Positions 30,748-43,486 of a DNA stretch of 64,000 bases are shown here, piece after piece. The translations under genes and the position numbers were made by a program. Source of the stretch: Rhizobacter sp. Root404 (lineage in GTDB: Bacteria; Pseudomonadota; Gammaproteobacteria; Burkholderiales; Burkholderiaceae_C); the NCBI RefSeq assembly GCF_001425865.1, contig NZ_LMDS01000001.1, positions 248,001 to 312,000 of the forward strand. The letters are read 5' to 3'. The number at the start of each line of letters is the position of its first letter. Within the stretch, counting starts at the first letter, position 1. The notes under the pieces are model-generated. The model did no database searches and had not been told where the DNA came from. It saw only the letters and a list, made by a program, of their open reading frames with translations.

Positions 30748-31038
30748 TCCAAGATTCTCAAACGAACGATCTTCCCCGATCGATCAACGACTGTAAACGC
30801 GCTGTCGGCGAGCCAAAGCCAACAATTTGGCGCACTTATCCCGCCAATTGAAACAGTTTGAAGCCGCAAAAGGCGGCCGACAGCTGCGCCATGTCCGCGG
30901 AAAGACGCCCGACAAATCAACAGATTAGCACGCGTAGTGCAACTGGAACATTCAAAAATGCCCAATCGGGACGGCCACACCCGAACCTATGACGCGCGCG
31001 CGACGGCGAGACAACGAAAAAGCTTCTGAGGGGAAAAT
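30748..31038. other. AT-richer intergenic region upstream of pilB
   Basis: About 290 bases with no supported gene and visibly more A+T than the surroundings. On the minus strand TTGGCGGGATAAGTGC at 30832-30847 keeps the GG-N10-GC spacing of a sigma-54 promoter, about 85 bases before pilB, and lies inside an imperfect inverted repeat (CAATTTGGCG ... CGCCAATTG, 30824-30850). The 3' side ends at the tRNA gene. Confidence 0.4.
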
Positions 31039-31115
31039 TGGTCGGGGTGAGAGGATTCGAACCTCCGGCCTCTACGTCCCGAACGTAGCGCTCTACCAGG
31101 CTAAGCTACACCCCG
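31039..31115 (-). tRNA. tRNA-Pro (anticodon CGG)
   Basis: A 77-nt tRNA on the minus strand. The acceptor stem CGGGGTG pairs with CACCCCG, and the anticodon stem CTACG/CGTAG carries loop TTCGGGA, giving anticodon CGG, which reads the proline codon CCG. The T arm contains GGTTCGAATCC, and the 3' CCA is encoded. It stands alone between the pilB upstream region and ispB. Confidence 0.95.
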
Positions 31116-31156
31116 ATTCACTGGCTGTGCTTGTCGCGAAGCCAACGCCGAACGAC

Positions 31157-32164
31157 TCAGGACGAGCGTTCGACGGATCGAAAACACAATTCTAGCAGAG
31201 CTTCGCGGTACGTCGAAGGCGGCAGCACCTGCAGCGCCTGCGCGGCCTTGTCGGCTTCGGCACGGGCCGCCTCGCGCGTCGCCGCCAGCGCCCCCGTGTT
31301 GCGCACGATCTCGACGATGTCGGGCAGCCGGGCGACCTCGCCATGTTCGATCGCGTGGCGGATCAGGTTGCGCTCGTCGGCGCTGCCCCGCTCCATGGCG
31401 AGCAGCAGGGGCAAGGTGGGCTTGCCTTCACGCAGATCATCGCCGACGTTCTTGCCGAGTTGCTCCGTGGCGCCCTCGTAGTCAAGCAGGTCGTCGACCA
31501 GCTGGAACGCGGTGCCCAGCGAGCGCCCGTAAGCGGCGCAGGACTCCTCCACTTCGCCATCCGCATCGGCCAACACCGCACCGATGCGCGCGCTGGCCTC
31601 GAACAGCTTGGCGGTCTTGTAGCGAATGACCCGGAGGTAGTCGTCGACCGACAGGTCGGGATCATGCATGTTCATCAACTGCAGCACTTCGCCTTCGGCG
31701 ATGACGTTCGTCGCGTCGGCCAATACCTCGAGCACGCGCATCTTGTTCACGGACACCATCATCTGGAAGGCCCGCGAATAGACGAAATCGCCGACCAGCA
31801 CACTCGCCGCGTTGCCGAACAAGGCATTCGCCGTCTGGCGGCCGCGGCGCAGCGCCGATTCGTCGACCACGTCGTCGTGCAGCAGCGTGGCGGTGTGGAT
31901 GAACTCCACGGTGGCAGCCAGTTCGAACCGCTCGCGCCCGCCGAAGCCCAGCGCGTTCGCAAACAGAAGCACCAGAAGCGGTCGTATCCGCTTGCCGCCG
32001 GCGCTGATGATGTAGTGCGCGATCTGGTTGATCATCACCACGTCCGAAGCCAGGCGTTCGCGGATGACGCCGTCCACCTCGCGCATGTCGGCGGCCATCA
32101 AGGCGGCGGCGGAAACGGCGGGAGCGTCGACTGGCGCGGGTGTGGAGGTGGGCGTTGAAGGCAC
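31157..32164 (-). CDS. ispB: Octaprenyl diphosphate synthase IspB
   Basis: A 335-residue trans-polyprenyl diphosphate synthase that makes the ubiquinone side chain. The first Asp-rich motif is LLHDDVVDES near residue 96 with RRGRQTAN after it, the second is LVDDLLDYEG near residue 224, and GGKRIRP is in the N-terminal part. The start is GTG (MPSTPTSTP); an internal ATG at 32098 (MAADMREVDG) would drop an Ala/Pro-rich leader that is poorly conserved in the family. Divergent from rplU. Confidence 0.93.
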   Translation of the reverse strand: MPSTPTSTPAPVDAPAVSAAALMAADMREVDGVIRERLASDVVMINQIAHYIISAGGKRIRPLLVLLFANALGFGGRERFELAATVEFIHTATLLHDDVVDESALRRGRQTANALFGNAASVLVGDFVYSRAFQMMVSVNKMRVLEVLADATNVIAEGEVLQLMNMHDPDLSVDDYLRVIRYKTAKLFEASARIGAVLADADGEVEESCAAYGRSLGTAFQLVDDLLDYEGATEQLGKNVGDDLREGKPTLPLLLAMERGSADERNLIRHAIEHGEVARLPDIVEIVRNTGALAATREAARAEADKAAQALQVLPPSTYREALLELCFRSVERSS

Positions 32165-32188
32165 GAGGGGCTCGACGGATAACGTTCG

Positions 32189-32194
32189 ATTATA
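32189..32194 (-). promoter_or_regulatory. ispB -10 box
   Basis: A perfect TATAAT on the minus strand, 24 bases upstream of the ispB GTG. The matching -35 is poor, so this is a suggestion from the -10 and its position only. Confidence 0.5.
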
Positions 32195-32245
32195 GAAAGT
32201 GTGTCACGCGCCACGGGGCGATGGCCACGAAAAGTAGCCGCGTGC

Positions 32246-32251
32246 TAGAAT
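32246..32251 (+). promoter_or_regulatory. rplU-rpmA promoter -10 box
   Basis: TAGAAT preceded by GC, about 87 bases before rplU, in the divergent region shared with ispB. The extended context GCTAGAATCAC is a reasonable sigma-70 -10; no clear -35 hexamer is visible at 16-18 bases upstream. Confidence 0.45.
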
Positions 32252-32338
32252 CACAGGCTCTGCGCGTTTTGCAGGGGCTGCTGCATTCGGTAAGCCATTC
32301 GGCCACCGGGCTCGGCGGCATACACAGAAAGGGCTGAT

Positions 32339-32650
32339 ATGTACGCGGTCATAAAAACCGGTGGCAAGCAATACAAGGTTGCAGCCGGCGAAAAGATCAA
32401 AATAGAACAGATTGCTGCGGATGTTGGCCAAGAGATCACGATCGACCAGGTGTTGGCCATTGGTGCCGGCGCCGATCTGACGGTCGGGACTCCCTTGGTA
32501 ACGGGCGCAAGCGTGGTGGCCACCGTCGTGGCTCATGGCCGGCATGACAAGGTGCGCATCTTCAAGATGCGCCGTCGCAAGCACTACCAGAAGCGGCAAG
32601 GTCATCGCCAGAACTACACCGAGATCCAAATCGGTGCGGTGAACGCTTAA
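32339..32650 (+). CDS. rplU: 50S ribosomal protein L21
   Basis: A 103-residue L21, [20 protein letters not shown] at the N-terminus and the basic [16 protein letters not shown] segment near the end. Binds 23S rRNA next to L20. AAAGGGCT precedes the ATG, and rpmA follows 14 bases later. Confidence 0.98.
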   Translation: MYAVIKTGGKQYKVAAGEKIKIEQIAADVGQEITIDQVLAIGAGADLTVGTPLVTGASVVATVVAHGRHDKVRIFKMRRRKHYQKRQGHRQNYTEIQIGAVNA

Positions 32651-32664
32651 CAAGGAGCTGATTC

Positions 32665-32922
32665 ATGGCACAGAAAAAGGGCGGCGGTTCCACACGGAAC
32701 GGCCGCGACTCCCAACCCAAGATGCTCGGCGTGAAGGTGTTCGGCGGCCAGCAGGTTCCGGCCGGCTCGATCATCGTGCGCCAGCGCGGCACCAAGTTCC
32801 ATGCCGGCAGCAATGTCGGTATCGGCAAGGACCACACGCTGTTCGCGCTGGTCGACGGCGAAGTGAGCTACGCCGTCAAGGGCCCGCGCAACCGCCAGAC
32901 GGTCTTCGTCAAGGCACTCTGA
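32665..32922 (+). CDS. rpmA: 50S ribosomal protein L27
   Basis: An 85-residue L27 with the typical [16 protein letters not shown] start, whose N-terminal tail reaches the peptidyl transferase centre, and [20 protein letters not shown] in the core. The ribosome-binding site AAGGAG lies eight bases before the ATG. Confidence 0.98.
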   Translation: MAQKKGGGSTRNGRDSQPKMLGVKVFGGQQVPAGSIIVRQRGTKFHAGSNVGIGKDHTLFALVDGEVSYAVKGPRNRQTVFVKAL

Positions 32923-32953
32923 GCTGCCACCGCGCAAGCGGTGCGGCCACGCG

Positions 32954-32982
32954 ACGAAGCCCCGGCACCCCCGGGGCTTCGT
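32954..32982 (+). terminator. Intrinsic terminator after rpmA
   Basis: A 12-bp stem, ACGAAGCCCCGG with CCGGGGCTTCGT, around a 5-base loop, followed by TCTTTC. Located 31 bases after rpmA and 46 bases before obgE, it separates the ribosomal protein transcript from obgE-proB, although some readthrough is likely given the short T tract. Confidence 0.8.
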
Positions 32983-33013
32983 TCTTTCGACCGTGCCGTA
33001 ACATGCGCGCTGA

Positions 33014-35217
<2,204 letters not shown>

Positions 35218-35230
35218 CGGACCCGGCGGA

Positions 35231-35842
35231 TCACTCGGGCAGCTTGCTGACCGTCGATGGCGTGGCGATCGGCTCGTTCGACGTTGGCGCCTGCACCAGC
35301 TGCGGCATCGGCGACTCGTCGCGATGGTGTGGCCGCATGCCCGAACGCAGATAGCGGTTGTGGTGCGTGCCACGCGGCAGGAAGCGCGCGAGTTCGGTCA
35401 GCGCCATCTGGTAGACATCGCGCTTGAACTCGATCACCAGATCGAGCGGCACCCAGTACTCGTTCCAGCGCCACGCGTCGAACTCCGGGTGGTCGGTGGC
35501 GCGCAGGTTCATGTCGCTGTCACGACCCACCAGCTGGAGCAGGAACCAGATCTGCTTCTGCCCGCGGTAGTGGCCCCGGGCGTCGCGGCGGATGAAGTGA
35601 TCCGGCACCTCGTAGCGCAGCCAGTCGCGCGTGCGCGCGACGATGCGCACATGCTCGGGAACGAGGCCCACTTCTTCGTGGAGCTCGCGGTACATCGCCT
35701 GCTCGGGCGTCTCGCCGTACTTGATGCCCCCTTGCGGGAACTGCCAGGAATGGGTTCGGATGCGCTTGCCCCAGAACACCTGGTTTCTTTGGTTCAGCAG
35801 GACGATGCCGACGTTGGGTCTGAACCCTTCACGGTCGAGCAT
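35231..35842 (-). CDS. rppH: RNA pyrophosphohydrolase RppH
   Basis: A 203-residue Nudix enzyme that removes 5' pyrophosphate from mRNA and triggers decay. The Nudix box [20 protein letters not shown] is near residues 38-58. The start [18 protein letters not shown] matches the family; an in-frame ATG at 35872 adds ten residues and has no ribosome-binding site. The C-terminal 45 residues are low-complexity. It converges with proB and diverges from proS. Confidence 0.94.
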   Translation of the reverse strand: MLDREGFRPNVGIVLLNQRNQVFWGKRIRTHSWQFPQGGIKYGETPEQAMYRELHEEVGLVPEHVRIVARTRDWLRYEVPDHFIRRDARGHYRGQKQIWFLLQLVGRDSDMNLRATDHPEFDAWRWNEYWVPLDLVIEFKRDVYQMALTELARFLPRGTHHNRYLRSGMRPHHRDESPMPQLVQAPTSNEPIATPSTVSKLPE

Positions 35843-36009
35843 AATCAACCCCAATTCATTCGTTGAATTCATTATTACACCGGCGTGACGGGATTCAACC
35901 CCTGCGGTTTCCCGCAGCAGCCGCGCCTCGCTGCGTGGCCCGACGCGCACCGCGCCGGCACGAATCGCGCTCGCATCAACCCGTTCAACACGACCAATCG
36001 GCCCGCCGC

Positions 36010-37755
36010 ATGAAAGCATCCCGTTTCTTCATCTCGACGCTGAAAGAAGCGCCCGCCGACGCTGAAGTGGCGAGCCATCGATTGATGATGCGCGCGGGCT
36101 TCATCAAGCGGCTCGGCGCCGGCATCTACAACTACATGCCGATGGGCCTGCGTGTCATCCGCAAGGTCGAGGCGATCATTCGCGAGGAGATGGACCGGGC
36201 CGGCGGCGTCGAGTTGCTGATGCCTGTCGTGCAGCCTGCCGAGCTGTGGCAGGAGAGCGGCCGGTTCCAGAAGTACGGCGCCGAACTGCTGCGCCTGAAG
36301 GACCGCCACGACCGCGACTTCGTGATCCAGCCGACCAGCGAAGAGGTCATCACCGACATCGCGCGCCAGGAACTGCGAAGCTACCGCGCGCTGCCGAAGA
36401 ATTTCTATCACATCCAGACCAAGTTCCGGGACGAGCGCCGGCCGCGTTTCGGCGTGATGCGCGGGCGCGAGTTCACGATGAAGGACGCGTACTCGTTCGA
36501 TCGCGACGTCGAGTCGGCCAGCCGCAGCTACGACCAGATGTTCGCGGCCTACACGCGCATCTTCGAACGCATGGGCCTCACGTTCCGCGCGGTCGCGGCG
36601 GACAACGGCTCGATCGGCGGCGTGCGCTCGCACGAGTTCCAGGTCATCGCCGAGACCGGTGAAGACGCGATCATCTATTGCCCCACCTCCGACTACGCCG
36701 CCAACATCGAGCTCGCCGAGGCCGTCGCGCCGGCCGCCCCACGCGGCGCCGCGTCGGCCCCGCTCACCAAGACGCCCACGCCCGGAAAAGCCACCTGCGA
36801 AGACGTGGCCGAACTGCTCGGCGTTGCGCTGCAGTCGACCGTGAAGTCGCTCGTGCTCGCGACCGACAAGACCAGCGACGCCGGCGACGTGCTCGAGACC
36901 ACCGTCTGGCTGCTGCTGGTGCGCGGCGACCACGCGCTGAACGAGATCAAGGCCAGCAAGGTGCCGGGGCTCGACAAGGGCTTCCGCTTCGCCACCGCTG
37001 CCGAGATCGACGCGCACTTCGGCTGCAAGCCCGGCTACCTCGGGCCGATCGGCATGGCGCAGCCGGTCCGCATCGTCGCCGACCGCACCGTCGCCCAGAT
37101 GAGCGATTTCATCTGCGGCGCGAACCTCGCCGACTTCCACTACACCGGCGTCAACTGGGGCCGCGACCTGCCCGAGCCCGACCTGGTGGCCGACATCCGC
37201 AACGTCGTCGTCGGCGATCCGTCGCCCGACGGCCGGGGCGTGCTCGCCATCCAGCGCGGCATCGAGGTCGGCCACGTGTTCCTGCTCGGCTCGTTCTACA
37301 GCGAGAAGATGAATGCGACCTACCTCGACGAAGCCGGCAAGCCGCAGCTGATGCAGATGGGCTGCTACGGCATCGGCGTCACGCGCATCCTGGGCGCCGC
37401 GATCGAGCAGAACCACGACGAGCGCGGCATCGTCTGGCCGGCGGCGATCGCGCCGTTCACGGTCGTCGTGTGTCCGATCGGCTACGACCGCTCGGCCGAA
37501 GTGAAGGCCGCGGCCGACCGCCTGCACGACGAACTCGAAGCCGCCGGCATCGACGTGATGCTCGACGACCGTGGCGAGCGCCCCGGGGCGATGTTCGCCG
37601 ACTGGGAACTGATCGGCGTGCCGCACCGCGTGGTGCTCTCCGACCGCGGATTGAAGGACGGCAAGGCCGAGTACCAGGGCCGGCGCGACGCACAGGCCAC
37701 TGCCATCGCCATCGCCGACCTGCTGCCTTCGCTGAAGGCCAAGCTGACGGCATGA
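36010..37755 (+). CDS. proS: Prolyl-tRNA synthetase ProS
   Basis: A 581-residue class II aminoacyl-tRNA synthetase of the bacterial type. Class motif 2 is in [21 protein letters not shown] (split by the loop), the editing INS domain lies in the middle (about residues 225-400), and [13 protein letters not shown] is motif 3. The anticodon-binding domain is C-terminal. ATGA overlap with the following lytic transglycosylase gene. Confidence 0.96.
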   Translation: MKASRFFISTLKEAPADAEVASHRLMMRAGFIKRLGAGIYNYMPMGLRVIRKVEAIIREEMDRAGGVELLMPVVQPAELWQESGRFQKYGAELLRLKDRHDRDFVIQPTSEEVITDIARQELRSYRALPKNFYHIQTKFRDERRPRFGVMRGREFTMKDAYSFDRDVESASRSYDQMFAAYTRIFERMGLTFRAVAADNGSIGGVRSHEFQVIAETGEDAIIYCPTSDYAANIELAEAVAPAAPRGAASAPLTKTPTPGKATCEDVAELLGVALQSTVKSLVLATDKTSDAGDVLETTVWLLLVRGDHALNEIKASKVPGLDKGFRFATAAEIDAHFGCKPGYLGPIGMAQPVRIVADRTVAQMSDFICGANLADFHYTGVNWGRDLPEPDLVADIRNVVVGDPSPDGRGVLAIQRGIEVGHVFLLGSFYSEKMNATYLDEAGKPQLMQMGCYGIGVTRILGAAIEQNHDERGIVWPAAIAPFTVVVCPIGYDRSAEVKAAADRLHDELEAAGIDVMLDDRGERPGAMFADWELIGVPHRVVLSDRGLKDGKAEYQGRRDAQATAIAIADLLPSLKAKLTA

Positions 37756-38402
37756 GCGAGCCCCTCTCCCGCCTCGGGAGAGCGCGGCGCAGCCTCGCCG
37801 CCGCCGCGATCGGGAGTCCGTTGGCCGCGTTGTGGCCGACGCGCGCGTTCGCCGGTGCGCAGGTCGAAGAACCGCTCGCGAACGCGGTGCGCTCGGCGCT
37901 CGCCGCGGCCGTTGCCGACGCCGCGCCGCCCAGGCCGCAGTTCGACACGATGGATGCGCGCCTGGCCTACCTGCGCTGGCTCGGCGAGATGAGCAACCGC
38001 TTGAAGCGGCGCGAGTCGGAGCACCTGCGCCGTGTCGAGTTTCTGCAGACCGCGTGGTACGAGAGCACCCGCGCCGGTCTGGAACCGGCGTTGCTTCTCG
38101 GGCTGATCCAGGTGGAAAGCGGTTTTCGCCGCTATGCAATCAGCAGCGCCGGCGCGCGGGGCTATACGCAAGTCATGCCGTTCTGGGCCAAGCTGATCGG
38201 GGACGGCGACCCGGCGCGGCTGTTCCACATGCAGACCAACCTGCGCTTCGGCTGCGTGATCCTGCGCCACTACCTCGACCGCGAGCGCGGCGACCTGTTC
38301 ATGGCGCTCGGCCGCTACAACGGCAGCCGCGGCCGGGCCGAGTACCCGGACGCCGTGTTCGCGTCCCAGCGCCAGTGGCTCTACAAGCCGGCCGTGGCGT
38401 GA
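37752..38402 (+). CDS. Lytic transglycosylase (SLT domain)
   Basis: A 216-residue exported protein with a signal sequence ending near TRAFAGAQ and an SLT lysozyme-like domain. The catalytic Glu is in [19 protein letters not shown] near residue 120, with YTQVMPFW and GRYNGSRG conserved after it. It cleaves the MurNAc-GlcNAc bond in peptidoglycan. Coupled to proS by a four-base overlap. Confidence 0.9.
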   Translation: MSEPLSRLGRARRSLAAAAIGSPLAALWPTRAFAGAQVEEPLANAVRSALAAAVADAAPPRPQFDTMDARLAYLRWLGEMSNRLKRRESEHLRRVEFLQTAWYESTRAGLEPALLLGLIQVESGFRRYAISSAGARGYTQVMPFWAKLIGDGDPARLFHMQTNLRFGCVILRHYLDRERGDLFMALGRYNGSRGRAEYPDAVFASQRQWLYKPAVA

Positions 38403-38406
38403 CGGG

Positions 38407-38982
38407 CTAGAGACCGGCCCAGACCCTCGGCACTGCGCCGGTGATGCCGATCAGCCCCAGCACCCGCTCGACGGTGTCGTCGACCATCTCGTCGATGCTC
38501 TGCGGCCGGTGGTAGAAGGCCGGCAGCGGCGGGAAGATCACGCCGCCCATCTCCGTCACCGCCGTCATGTTGCGCAGGTGCGCCAGGTTGAACGGCGTCT
38601 CGCGCACCATCAGCACCAGGCGGCGACGCTCCTTCAACACCACGTCGGCGGCGCGGGTCAGCAGGTTGTCCGAGAGGCCGTGGGCCACGGCCGCGAGCGT
38701 GCGCATCGAGCACGGCGCAATCACCATCGCGTCGGTCGCGAACGAGCCGCTGGCGATCGCGGCACCGATGTCGGCCGGGTTGTAGGCGCGGTCGGCGAGC
38801 GATTCGAGCGCCCGACGATCCAAGCCGAGTTCATGGTGCGCGTTCAGCACGCCGGCCGGGCTGACGACCAGGTGCGTTTCCGCCCGGCAGGCCTTGAGGC
38901 GCAGCAACAGGCGCTGCGCGTAGACCGCGCCGGTCGCGCCGGTGATGCCGACGACGACGCGCGCGCGCGGCGCCGGGTTCAA
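38407..38982 (-). CDS. ubiX: Flavin prenyltransferase UbiX
   Basis: A 191-residue flavoprotein that makes the prenylated FMN used by UbiD decarboxylase in ubiquinone biosynthesis. GITGATGAVYA at the N-terminus binds the phosphate, and MVIAPCSMRTLAAVAHGLSD and RETPFNLAHL are diagnostic. Overlaps the glutaredoxin gene by ATGA. Confidence 0.95.
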   Translation of the reverse strand: MNPAPRARVVVGITGATGAVYAQRLLLRLKACRAETHLVVSPAGVLNAHHELGLDRRALESLADRAYNPADIGAAIASGSFATDAMVIAPCSMRTLAAVAHGLSDNLLTRAADVVLKERRRLVLMVRETPFNLAHLRNMTAVTEMGGVIFPPLPAFYHRPQSIDEMVDDTVERVLGLIGITGAVPRVWAGL

Positions 38983-39299
38983 GCCGGCGACAGCAGCGGT
39001 TGCAGTTCGCCGGCCTGGTACATCTCCATCATGATGTCCGAGCCGCCAACGAATTCACCGTTGACGTAGAGCTGCGGGATGGTCGGCCACTGCGCGTAGT
39101 CCTTGATGCCCTGGCGGATGCCCTCGTCCTCGAGCACGTTGACGGTCTTCAGCTCGGTCGTGCCGACGCCGCAGGCCTTCAGCACCTGCACGGCCCGGCC
39201 GGAGAAGCCGCATTGCGGGAACTGCGCGGTGCCCTTCATGAACAGCACCACGCGGTTGCCTTTGACGATGTCGTCGATGCGTTGTTGGACGTCACTCAT
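38979..39299 (-). CDS. grxD: Monothiol glutaredoxin Grx4 (GrxD)
   Basis: A 106-residue CGFS-type glutaredoxin. The CGFS active site is near residue 30 (QFPQCGFSGRAV), WPTIPQLYVNGEFVGGSDIM is the glutathione-binding part. The family binds a 2Fe-2S cluster and delivers it in iron-sulfur trafficking. First of the grxD-ubiX pair; prmC, prfA and hemA lie upstream on the same strand. Confidence 0.95.
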   Translation of the reverse strand: MSDVQQRIDDIVKGNRVVLFMKGTAQFPQCGFSGRAVQVLKACGVGTTELKTVNVLEDEGIRQGIKDYAQWPTIPQLYVNGEFVGGSDIMMEMYQAGELQPLLSPA

Positions 39300-39411
39300 G
39301 ATGATCGGGCTCGCAAGCAGGAAGAAAAGGGGGACAGACAGGCGAGGTTATACGGCAAACCGTCCGCCGGCGGCCGCGGCGGCGCGGATGGCCCCGCCGC
39401 GCCGACGGGGT

Positions 39412-40026
39412 TCAGAACGCGTACGAGACGCCGAGTTGCAACAGCGGCGTCATCCGCATCTCGCGCACCGCGTCGTCCAGGCTCTGGCCGCCGGTCAGGC
39501 CGCGGCCGAGTCGCGCGCCGCTGCCGCTGCCCTGGGCCACCAGCCCCAGGTCGGCGTTGAAGCTCCAGCCGTTGCGCACCGACAGATTCGTGTAGCCGAC
39601 ACCGAGGTAGGGCGCCGTCGTCGTCTCCGCGGCCGGATCACCGGCAAGCGGCGCCGGCGCAAGGCCGATCGAACGGCTGCCGATGCTGAAGGCGTTGCCG
39701 CTGGCGAACCCGCCCTGTGCGCTGCCGAGCAGCGAGCGCGGGCCGACGATCAGCCCGCTGGTGGCGCGGAAGCCGCCGAGTTGGCGGGCGCCGACGAGCG
39801 AGCGGCTGAAGTAGTAGTCGCCCATCAGGCTGGCGCTGCCGAGCTTGGCGGTCGGGCTGTCGGCGCCCAGGCGCCAGGGGGTGGCGGGCGTCCCCAGGGA
39901 CAGGCGGCCTTGCCATCGCGACCATGAGAGCGAGTCGGCGCCGGCGTACGGCGCGGGGTCGGCCGCGAGCGCGGCGGTCGAGACCAGAGCGAACGCCCCG
40001 GCGAACATCCACACGAACTGGCGCAT
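39412..40026 (-). CDS. Putative outer-membrane protein
   Basis: A 204-residue exported protein. The signal peptide MRQFVWMFAGAFALVSTAAL is followed by AADPAP. The rest alternates small and aromatic residues in short strands (SLMGDYYFSRS, TAPYLGVGYTNLSV, PLLQLGVSYAF) and ends in Phe, as in beta-barrel outer-membrane proteins. No specific family was recognised. AAAGGAG lies upstream of the ATG. Confidence 0.65.
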   Translation of the reverse strand: MRQFVWMFAGAFALVSTAALAADPAPYAGADSLSWSRWQGRLSLGTPATPWRLGADSPTAKLGSASLMGDYYFSRSLVGARQLGGFRATSGLIVGPRSLLGSAQGGFASGNAFSIGSRSIGLAPAPLAGDPAAETTTAPYLGVGYTNLSVRNGWSFNADLGLVAQGSGSGARLGRGLTGGQSLDDAVREMRMTPLLQLGVSYAF

Positions 40027-40130
40027 TGCGGGCTCCTTTCGACGACAGGAACGGCCACCGGCCACAGCGGCAGCTTCATCGTACGCCGATGCCCGGCGCG
40101 CGGGTAGCGATCGCGCGAAAAAGCGTTGGG

Positions 40131-40973
40131 TCAACCCGTGCGTTCTGTCGCGGCGAGCGCTCGCCCGCCGGTGCAGCGCGGTTGCCCAGCCAGGTCGCGC
40201 CGGGTTTCGATGGCATCGAAGCCGTGTTCGCGCAGCAGCGCCTGGACCGCGTCCGCCTGGTCGTAGCCGTGCTCGAGCAGCAGCCAGCCGCTGGCGCGCA
40301 GGTGCGCCGCGGCGCCGGCGACGATGGCCCGCAATGCGTTCAGCCCGTCGGCGCCGGGCGTCAGTGCGAGTGTCGGCTCGTGGCGCAGCGCGGGCAGGTG
40401 CGGGTCGCCGCCGGCGATGTAGGGCGGGTTGCTCAGCACGAGATCGAAGCGCTCGCCGTCGAGCGCGTCCCACCAGGCGCCGCGGCAGGTGGCCAGCGGC
40501 AGGCCCAGCGCGTCGGCATTGGCGCGCGCGACCGCGAGCGCGTCCTCGGACACGTCGGTCGCGAGCACGTCCGCCTGCGGCCACGCCGCCTTGACCGCGA
40601 GCGCGATGGCCCCGCTGCCCGTGCCGAGGTCGACGACGCGCGGACGCGACGTCGCCGCGTCGGTCAGGCGATCCAGCGCCCAGTCGACCAGCAGCTCCGT
40701 CTCCGGCCGCGGCACCAGCACGCGCGCGTCGACCTGCAGCGTCAGCCCGTGGAATTCCTTGCTGCCGACCAGGTACGCAACCGGCTCGCCGGCCGCCCTG
40801 CGGGCCAGCAGTCCGCGCCACGTAAGCGCCTGTGCGGCGTCGAGTGCGGCGTCGTCATGCGCGTACAACCAGGCGCGCGGCCGCGCCAGCACATGCGCCA
40901 GCAGCAATTGCGCATCCAGCCGCTCGACGCCGGCCGCCCTCGCCTCGTGCAGCGCGCCGGCGACCGTCGTCAT
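40131..40973 (-). CDS. prmC: Peptide chain release factor N5-glutamine methyltransferase PrmC
   Basis: A 280-residue SAM methyltransferase that modifies the GGQ glutamine of RF1 and RF2. [14 protein letters not shown] is the N-terminal signature, [15 protein letters not shown] binds SAM, and [11 protein letters not shown] is the glutamine-binding NPPY motif. It directly follows prfA, whose product is its substrate, with an ATGA overlap. Confidence 0.95.
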   Translation of the reverse strand: MTTVAGALHEARAAGVERLDAQLLLAHVLARPRAWLYAHDDAALDAAQALTWRGLLARRAAGEPVAYLVGSKEFHGLTLQVDARVLVPRPETELLVDWALDRLTDAATSRPRVVDLGTGSGAIALAVKAAWPQADVLATDVSEDALAVARANADALGLPLATCRGAWWDALDGERFDLVLSNPPYIAGGDPHLPALRHEPTLALTPGADGLNALRAIVAGAAAHLRASGWLLLEHGYDQADAVQALLREHGFDAIETRRDLAGQPRCTGGRALAATERTG

Positions 40974-42055
40974 GCGTCGCCGCTTTCGAGCGCCGCCAGC
41001 TGCTCGGCGGCCTGCGCGGCCTGCAGCGCGGCGGTCACGTCGTCCAGGTCGCCATCGAGGATCAGCTGCAGCTTGTACAGCGTCAGGTTGATCCGATGGT
41101 CGGTGAAACGCCCCTGCGGGAAGTTGTAGGTGCGGATGCGGTCGCTGCGGTCGCCGCTGCCGATCAGGCCCTTGCGGGTCGCGGCCTCCTTCGCGGCGCG
41201 CTCGTTGCGGTCCTTGTCGCGCAGCCGCGCCGTCAGCACCGCCATCGCCTTGGCCTTGTTGCGGTGCTGCGAGCGGTCGTCCTGGCATTCGGCGACGATG
41301 CCGGTCGGCAGGTGGGTGATGCGGATCGCGCTGTCGGTCTTGTTGACGTGCTGCCCGCCGGCACCACTGGCGCGGAACGTGTCGATGCGCAGCTCGGCCG
41401 GGTTCAGCGTCACCTCTTCCGCCTCGTCGGGCTCGGGCAACACCGCCACCGTGCAGGCGCTGGTGTGGATGCGGCCCTGCGTCTCGGTCACCGGCACGCG
41501 CTGCACGCGGTGGCCGCCGGACTCGAACTTCAGCCGCGCATACACGTCGTCGCCCTCGACCCGGATCACCACTTCCTTGTAGCCGCCGAGGTCGCTGACG
41601 CTCTCGCTCATCAGCTCCGACTTCCAGCCGCGGCGCTCGCAGTGGCGCAGGTACATGCGCGCCAGGTCGCCGGCGAACAGCGCCGATTCGTCACCGCCGG
41701 TGCCGGCGCGGATCTCGATGAAGGCGTTGCGCGCGTCGTCCGGATCGCGCGGGAGCAGGGCGGTCTGCAACTCGAGGTCGAGCCGCTCGACATCGGCGCG
41801 CGCCTCGGCGATCTCCTGCTGCGCGAGCTCGGCCATGTCGGGATCGTCGAGCATCTGCCGCGCGTCGCCCAGGTCACGCTCGCGCTGCTCGTAGCGGCGG
41901 TAGCGCGCCACCAGGCCCGCGACCTCGGCATGCTCGCGCGACAGCGCGCGGTAGCGCTTCATGTCGCTCGCGACGCTCGGGTCGGCCAGGGTGGCGTCGA
42001 GTTCGGCCAGCCGCAGCGCGAGGCGCTCGAACTGGTGGCGGAGGGAATCTTTCAT
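40970..42055 (-). CDS. prfA: Peptide chain release factor RF1
   Basis: A 361-residue class I release factor that reads UAA and UAG. The GGQ motif ([15 protein letters not shown]) is near residue 233 and the codon-recognition tripeptide is PVT near residue 187, within [17 protein letters not shown]. Overlaps prmC by ATGA and follows hemA. Confidence 0.96.
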   Translation of the reverse strand: MKDSLRHQFERLALRLAELDATLADPSVASDMKRYRALSREHAEVAGLVARYRRYEQRERDLGDARQMLDDPDMAELAQQEIAEARADVERLDLELQTALLPRDPDDARNAFIEIRAGTGGDESALFAGDLARMYLRHCERRGWKSELMSESVSDLGGYKEVVIRVEGDDVYARLKFESGGHRVQRVPVTETQGRIHTSACTVAVLPEPDEAEEVTLNPAELRIDTFRASGAGGQHVNKTDSAIRITHLPTGIVAECQDDRSQHRNKAKAMAVLTARLRDKDRNERAAKEAATRKGLIGSGDRSDRIRTYNFPQGRFTDHRINLTLYKLQLILDGDLDDVTAALQAAQAAEQLAALESGDA

Positions 42056-42131
42056 GCGGGCGTCGACGAGGAAGTCAGCGGAGTCGCAGCGCGCCAGGGG
42101 AGGGCGCGCAGCAGCGGCGGCGTGAGCGCCG

Positions 42132-43418
42132 CTAACGCTGATCGTCGACGGGCGGGCGCGCGCTTTGCCGCAGGAACAGCCGCGACACCGTCTGCGCCAA
42201 CTGCGCGCGCTGGTCGCCATCGGCGGCAGCGTTCAACTCGGCCATCGTGCCGTGCAGCATCTTCTGCGTCAGGCCGCGCGACAGTGCTTCGAGCACGGCC
42301 TCGACGTTGTCGCCCTTCGCGAGCATCTTGCGGGCGCGCGCGATCTCGATCGCACGCCAGTCGTCGGCCTGGGTCTGCAGGGCCTGGATCAACGGGACCG
42401 AGCCGCGCTGGTCCAGCCAGTGCACGAAGCTCTGCACGCCGGTCTCGATGATCGCCTCGGCCTGCTCGACCGCGGCCTGGCGCTTCTCGCCGGCGGACTG
42501 CACCAGCGTCGACAGGTCGTCGACGGTGTAGAGGTAGACGTCCGACAGCCGCGCCACCTCGGGCTCGATGTCGCGCGGCACCGCCAGGTCGACCATGAAG
42601 ATCGGCCGGTGCTTGCGCTGCTTGAGCGCGCGCTCGACGGCACCCAGGCCGATGATCGGCAGCGTGCTCGCGGTGCACGAGATCACGATGTCGAACTCGG
42701 CCAGCCGCGAGGGCAGGTCGGCCAGCCGCATGGCCTCGGCGCCGAAGCGACCGGCCAGCTTCTCGCCGCGTTCGAGCGTGCGGTTCGCGACGGCCATCGC
42801 GCGCGGGTGCCGCGCCGCGAAGTGGGTCGCGACCAGATCGATCATCTCGCCGGCGCCGACGAACAGCACCTTGTTCTCGCGCAGGTCCTCGAACAGCTGA
42901 GAGGCGAGGCGGACCGCCGCGGCGGCCATGCTGATCGAATGCGAGCCGATCTCGGTGGAGCTGCGCACCTCCTTCGCGACGGCGAAGGAGCGCTGGAACA
43001 TCTGGTGCAGCGAGCCGCCGAGCGTGCCGGCGGTCTCGGCCTCGCGCACCGCCTGCTTCAGCTGGCCGAGGATCTGCGGCTCGCCCAGCACCATCGAATC
43101 GAGGCCGCTGGCCACGCGGAACGCGTGCCGCGCCGCGGCGCCCCCTTCGAGCACGTAGGCGTGCTCGCGCAAGGTCTGCGGCGAGACGCCGCCGACGCCG
43201 GCCAGCCAGTCGACCGCCGGCGTCACCAGGCCGCGATTGGCGCCGACATACAGCTCGGTGCGGTTGCAGGTCGAGACGATCGCGACCTCGCTGGCGCGCT
43301 GCAGCCGCTCGCGGAAGCCGCGCAGGGTGGGCGCCAGCTGCTCGGCCGAAAACGCGAACCGGCCGCGCAGATCGAGAGGCGCGGTGGTGTGGTTCAGGCC
43401 GAGGGCGAAGACGCTCAT
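42132..43418 (-). CDS. hemA: Glutamyl-tRNA reductase HemA
   Basis: A 428-residue enzyme that commits glutamyl-tRNA to tetrapyrrole synthesis. The catalytic Cys is in STCNRTELY near residue 50, [15 protein letters not shown] follows, and the NADPH-binding [12 protein letters not shown] is near residue 185. Upstream of prfA-prmC on the same strand, the classical order. Confidence 0.96.
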   Translation of the reverse strand: MSVFALGLNHTTAPLDLRGRFAFSAEQLAPTLRGFRERLQRASEVAIVSTCNRTELYVGANRGLVTPAVDWLAGVGGVSPQTLREHAYVLEGGAAARHAFRVASGLDSMVLGEPQILGQLKQAVREAETAGTLGGSLHQMFQRSFAVAKEVRSSTEIGSHSISMAAAAVRLASQLFEDLRENKVLFVGAGEMIDLVATHFAARHPRAMAVANRTLERGEKLAGRFGAEAMRLADLPSRLAEFDIVISCTASTLPIIGLGAVERALKQRKHRPIFMVDLAVPRDIEPEVARLSDVYLYTVDDLSTLVQSAGEKRQAAVEQAEAIIETGVQSFVHWLDQRGSVPLIQALQTQADDWRAIEIARARKMLAKGDNVEAVLEALSRGLTQKMLHGTMAELNAAADGDQRAQLAQTVSRLFLRQSARPPVDDQR

Positions 43419-43486
43419 GTCCGAATTATAAAATCCGCGCCCGGCGCGCGTGTTTGCGCGCCGTCAAGCCACCGGAAAGGCACCGC

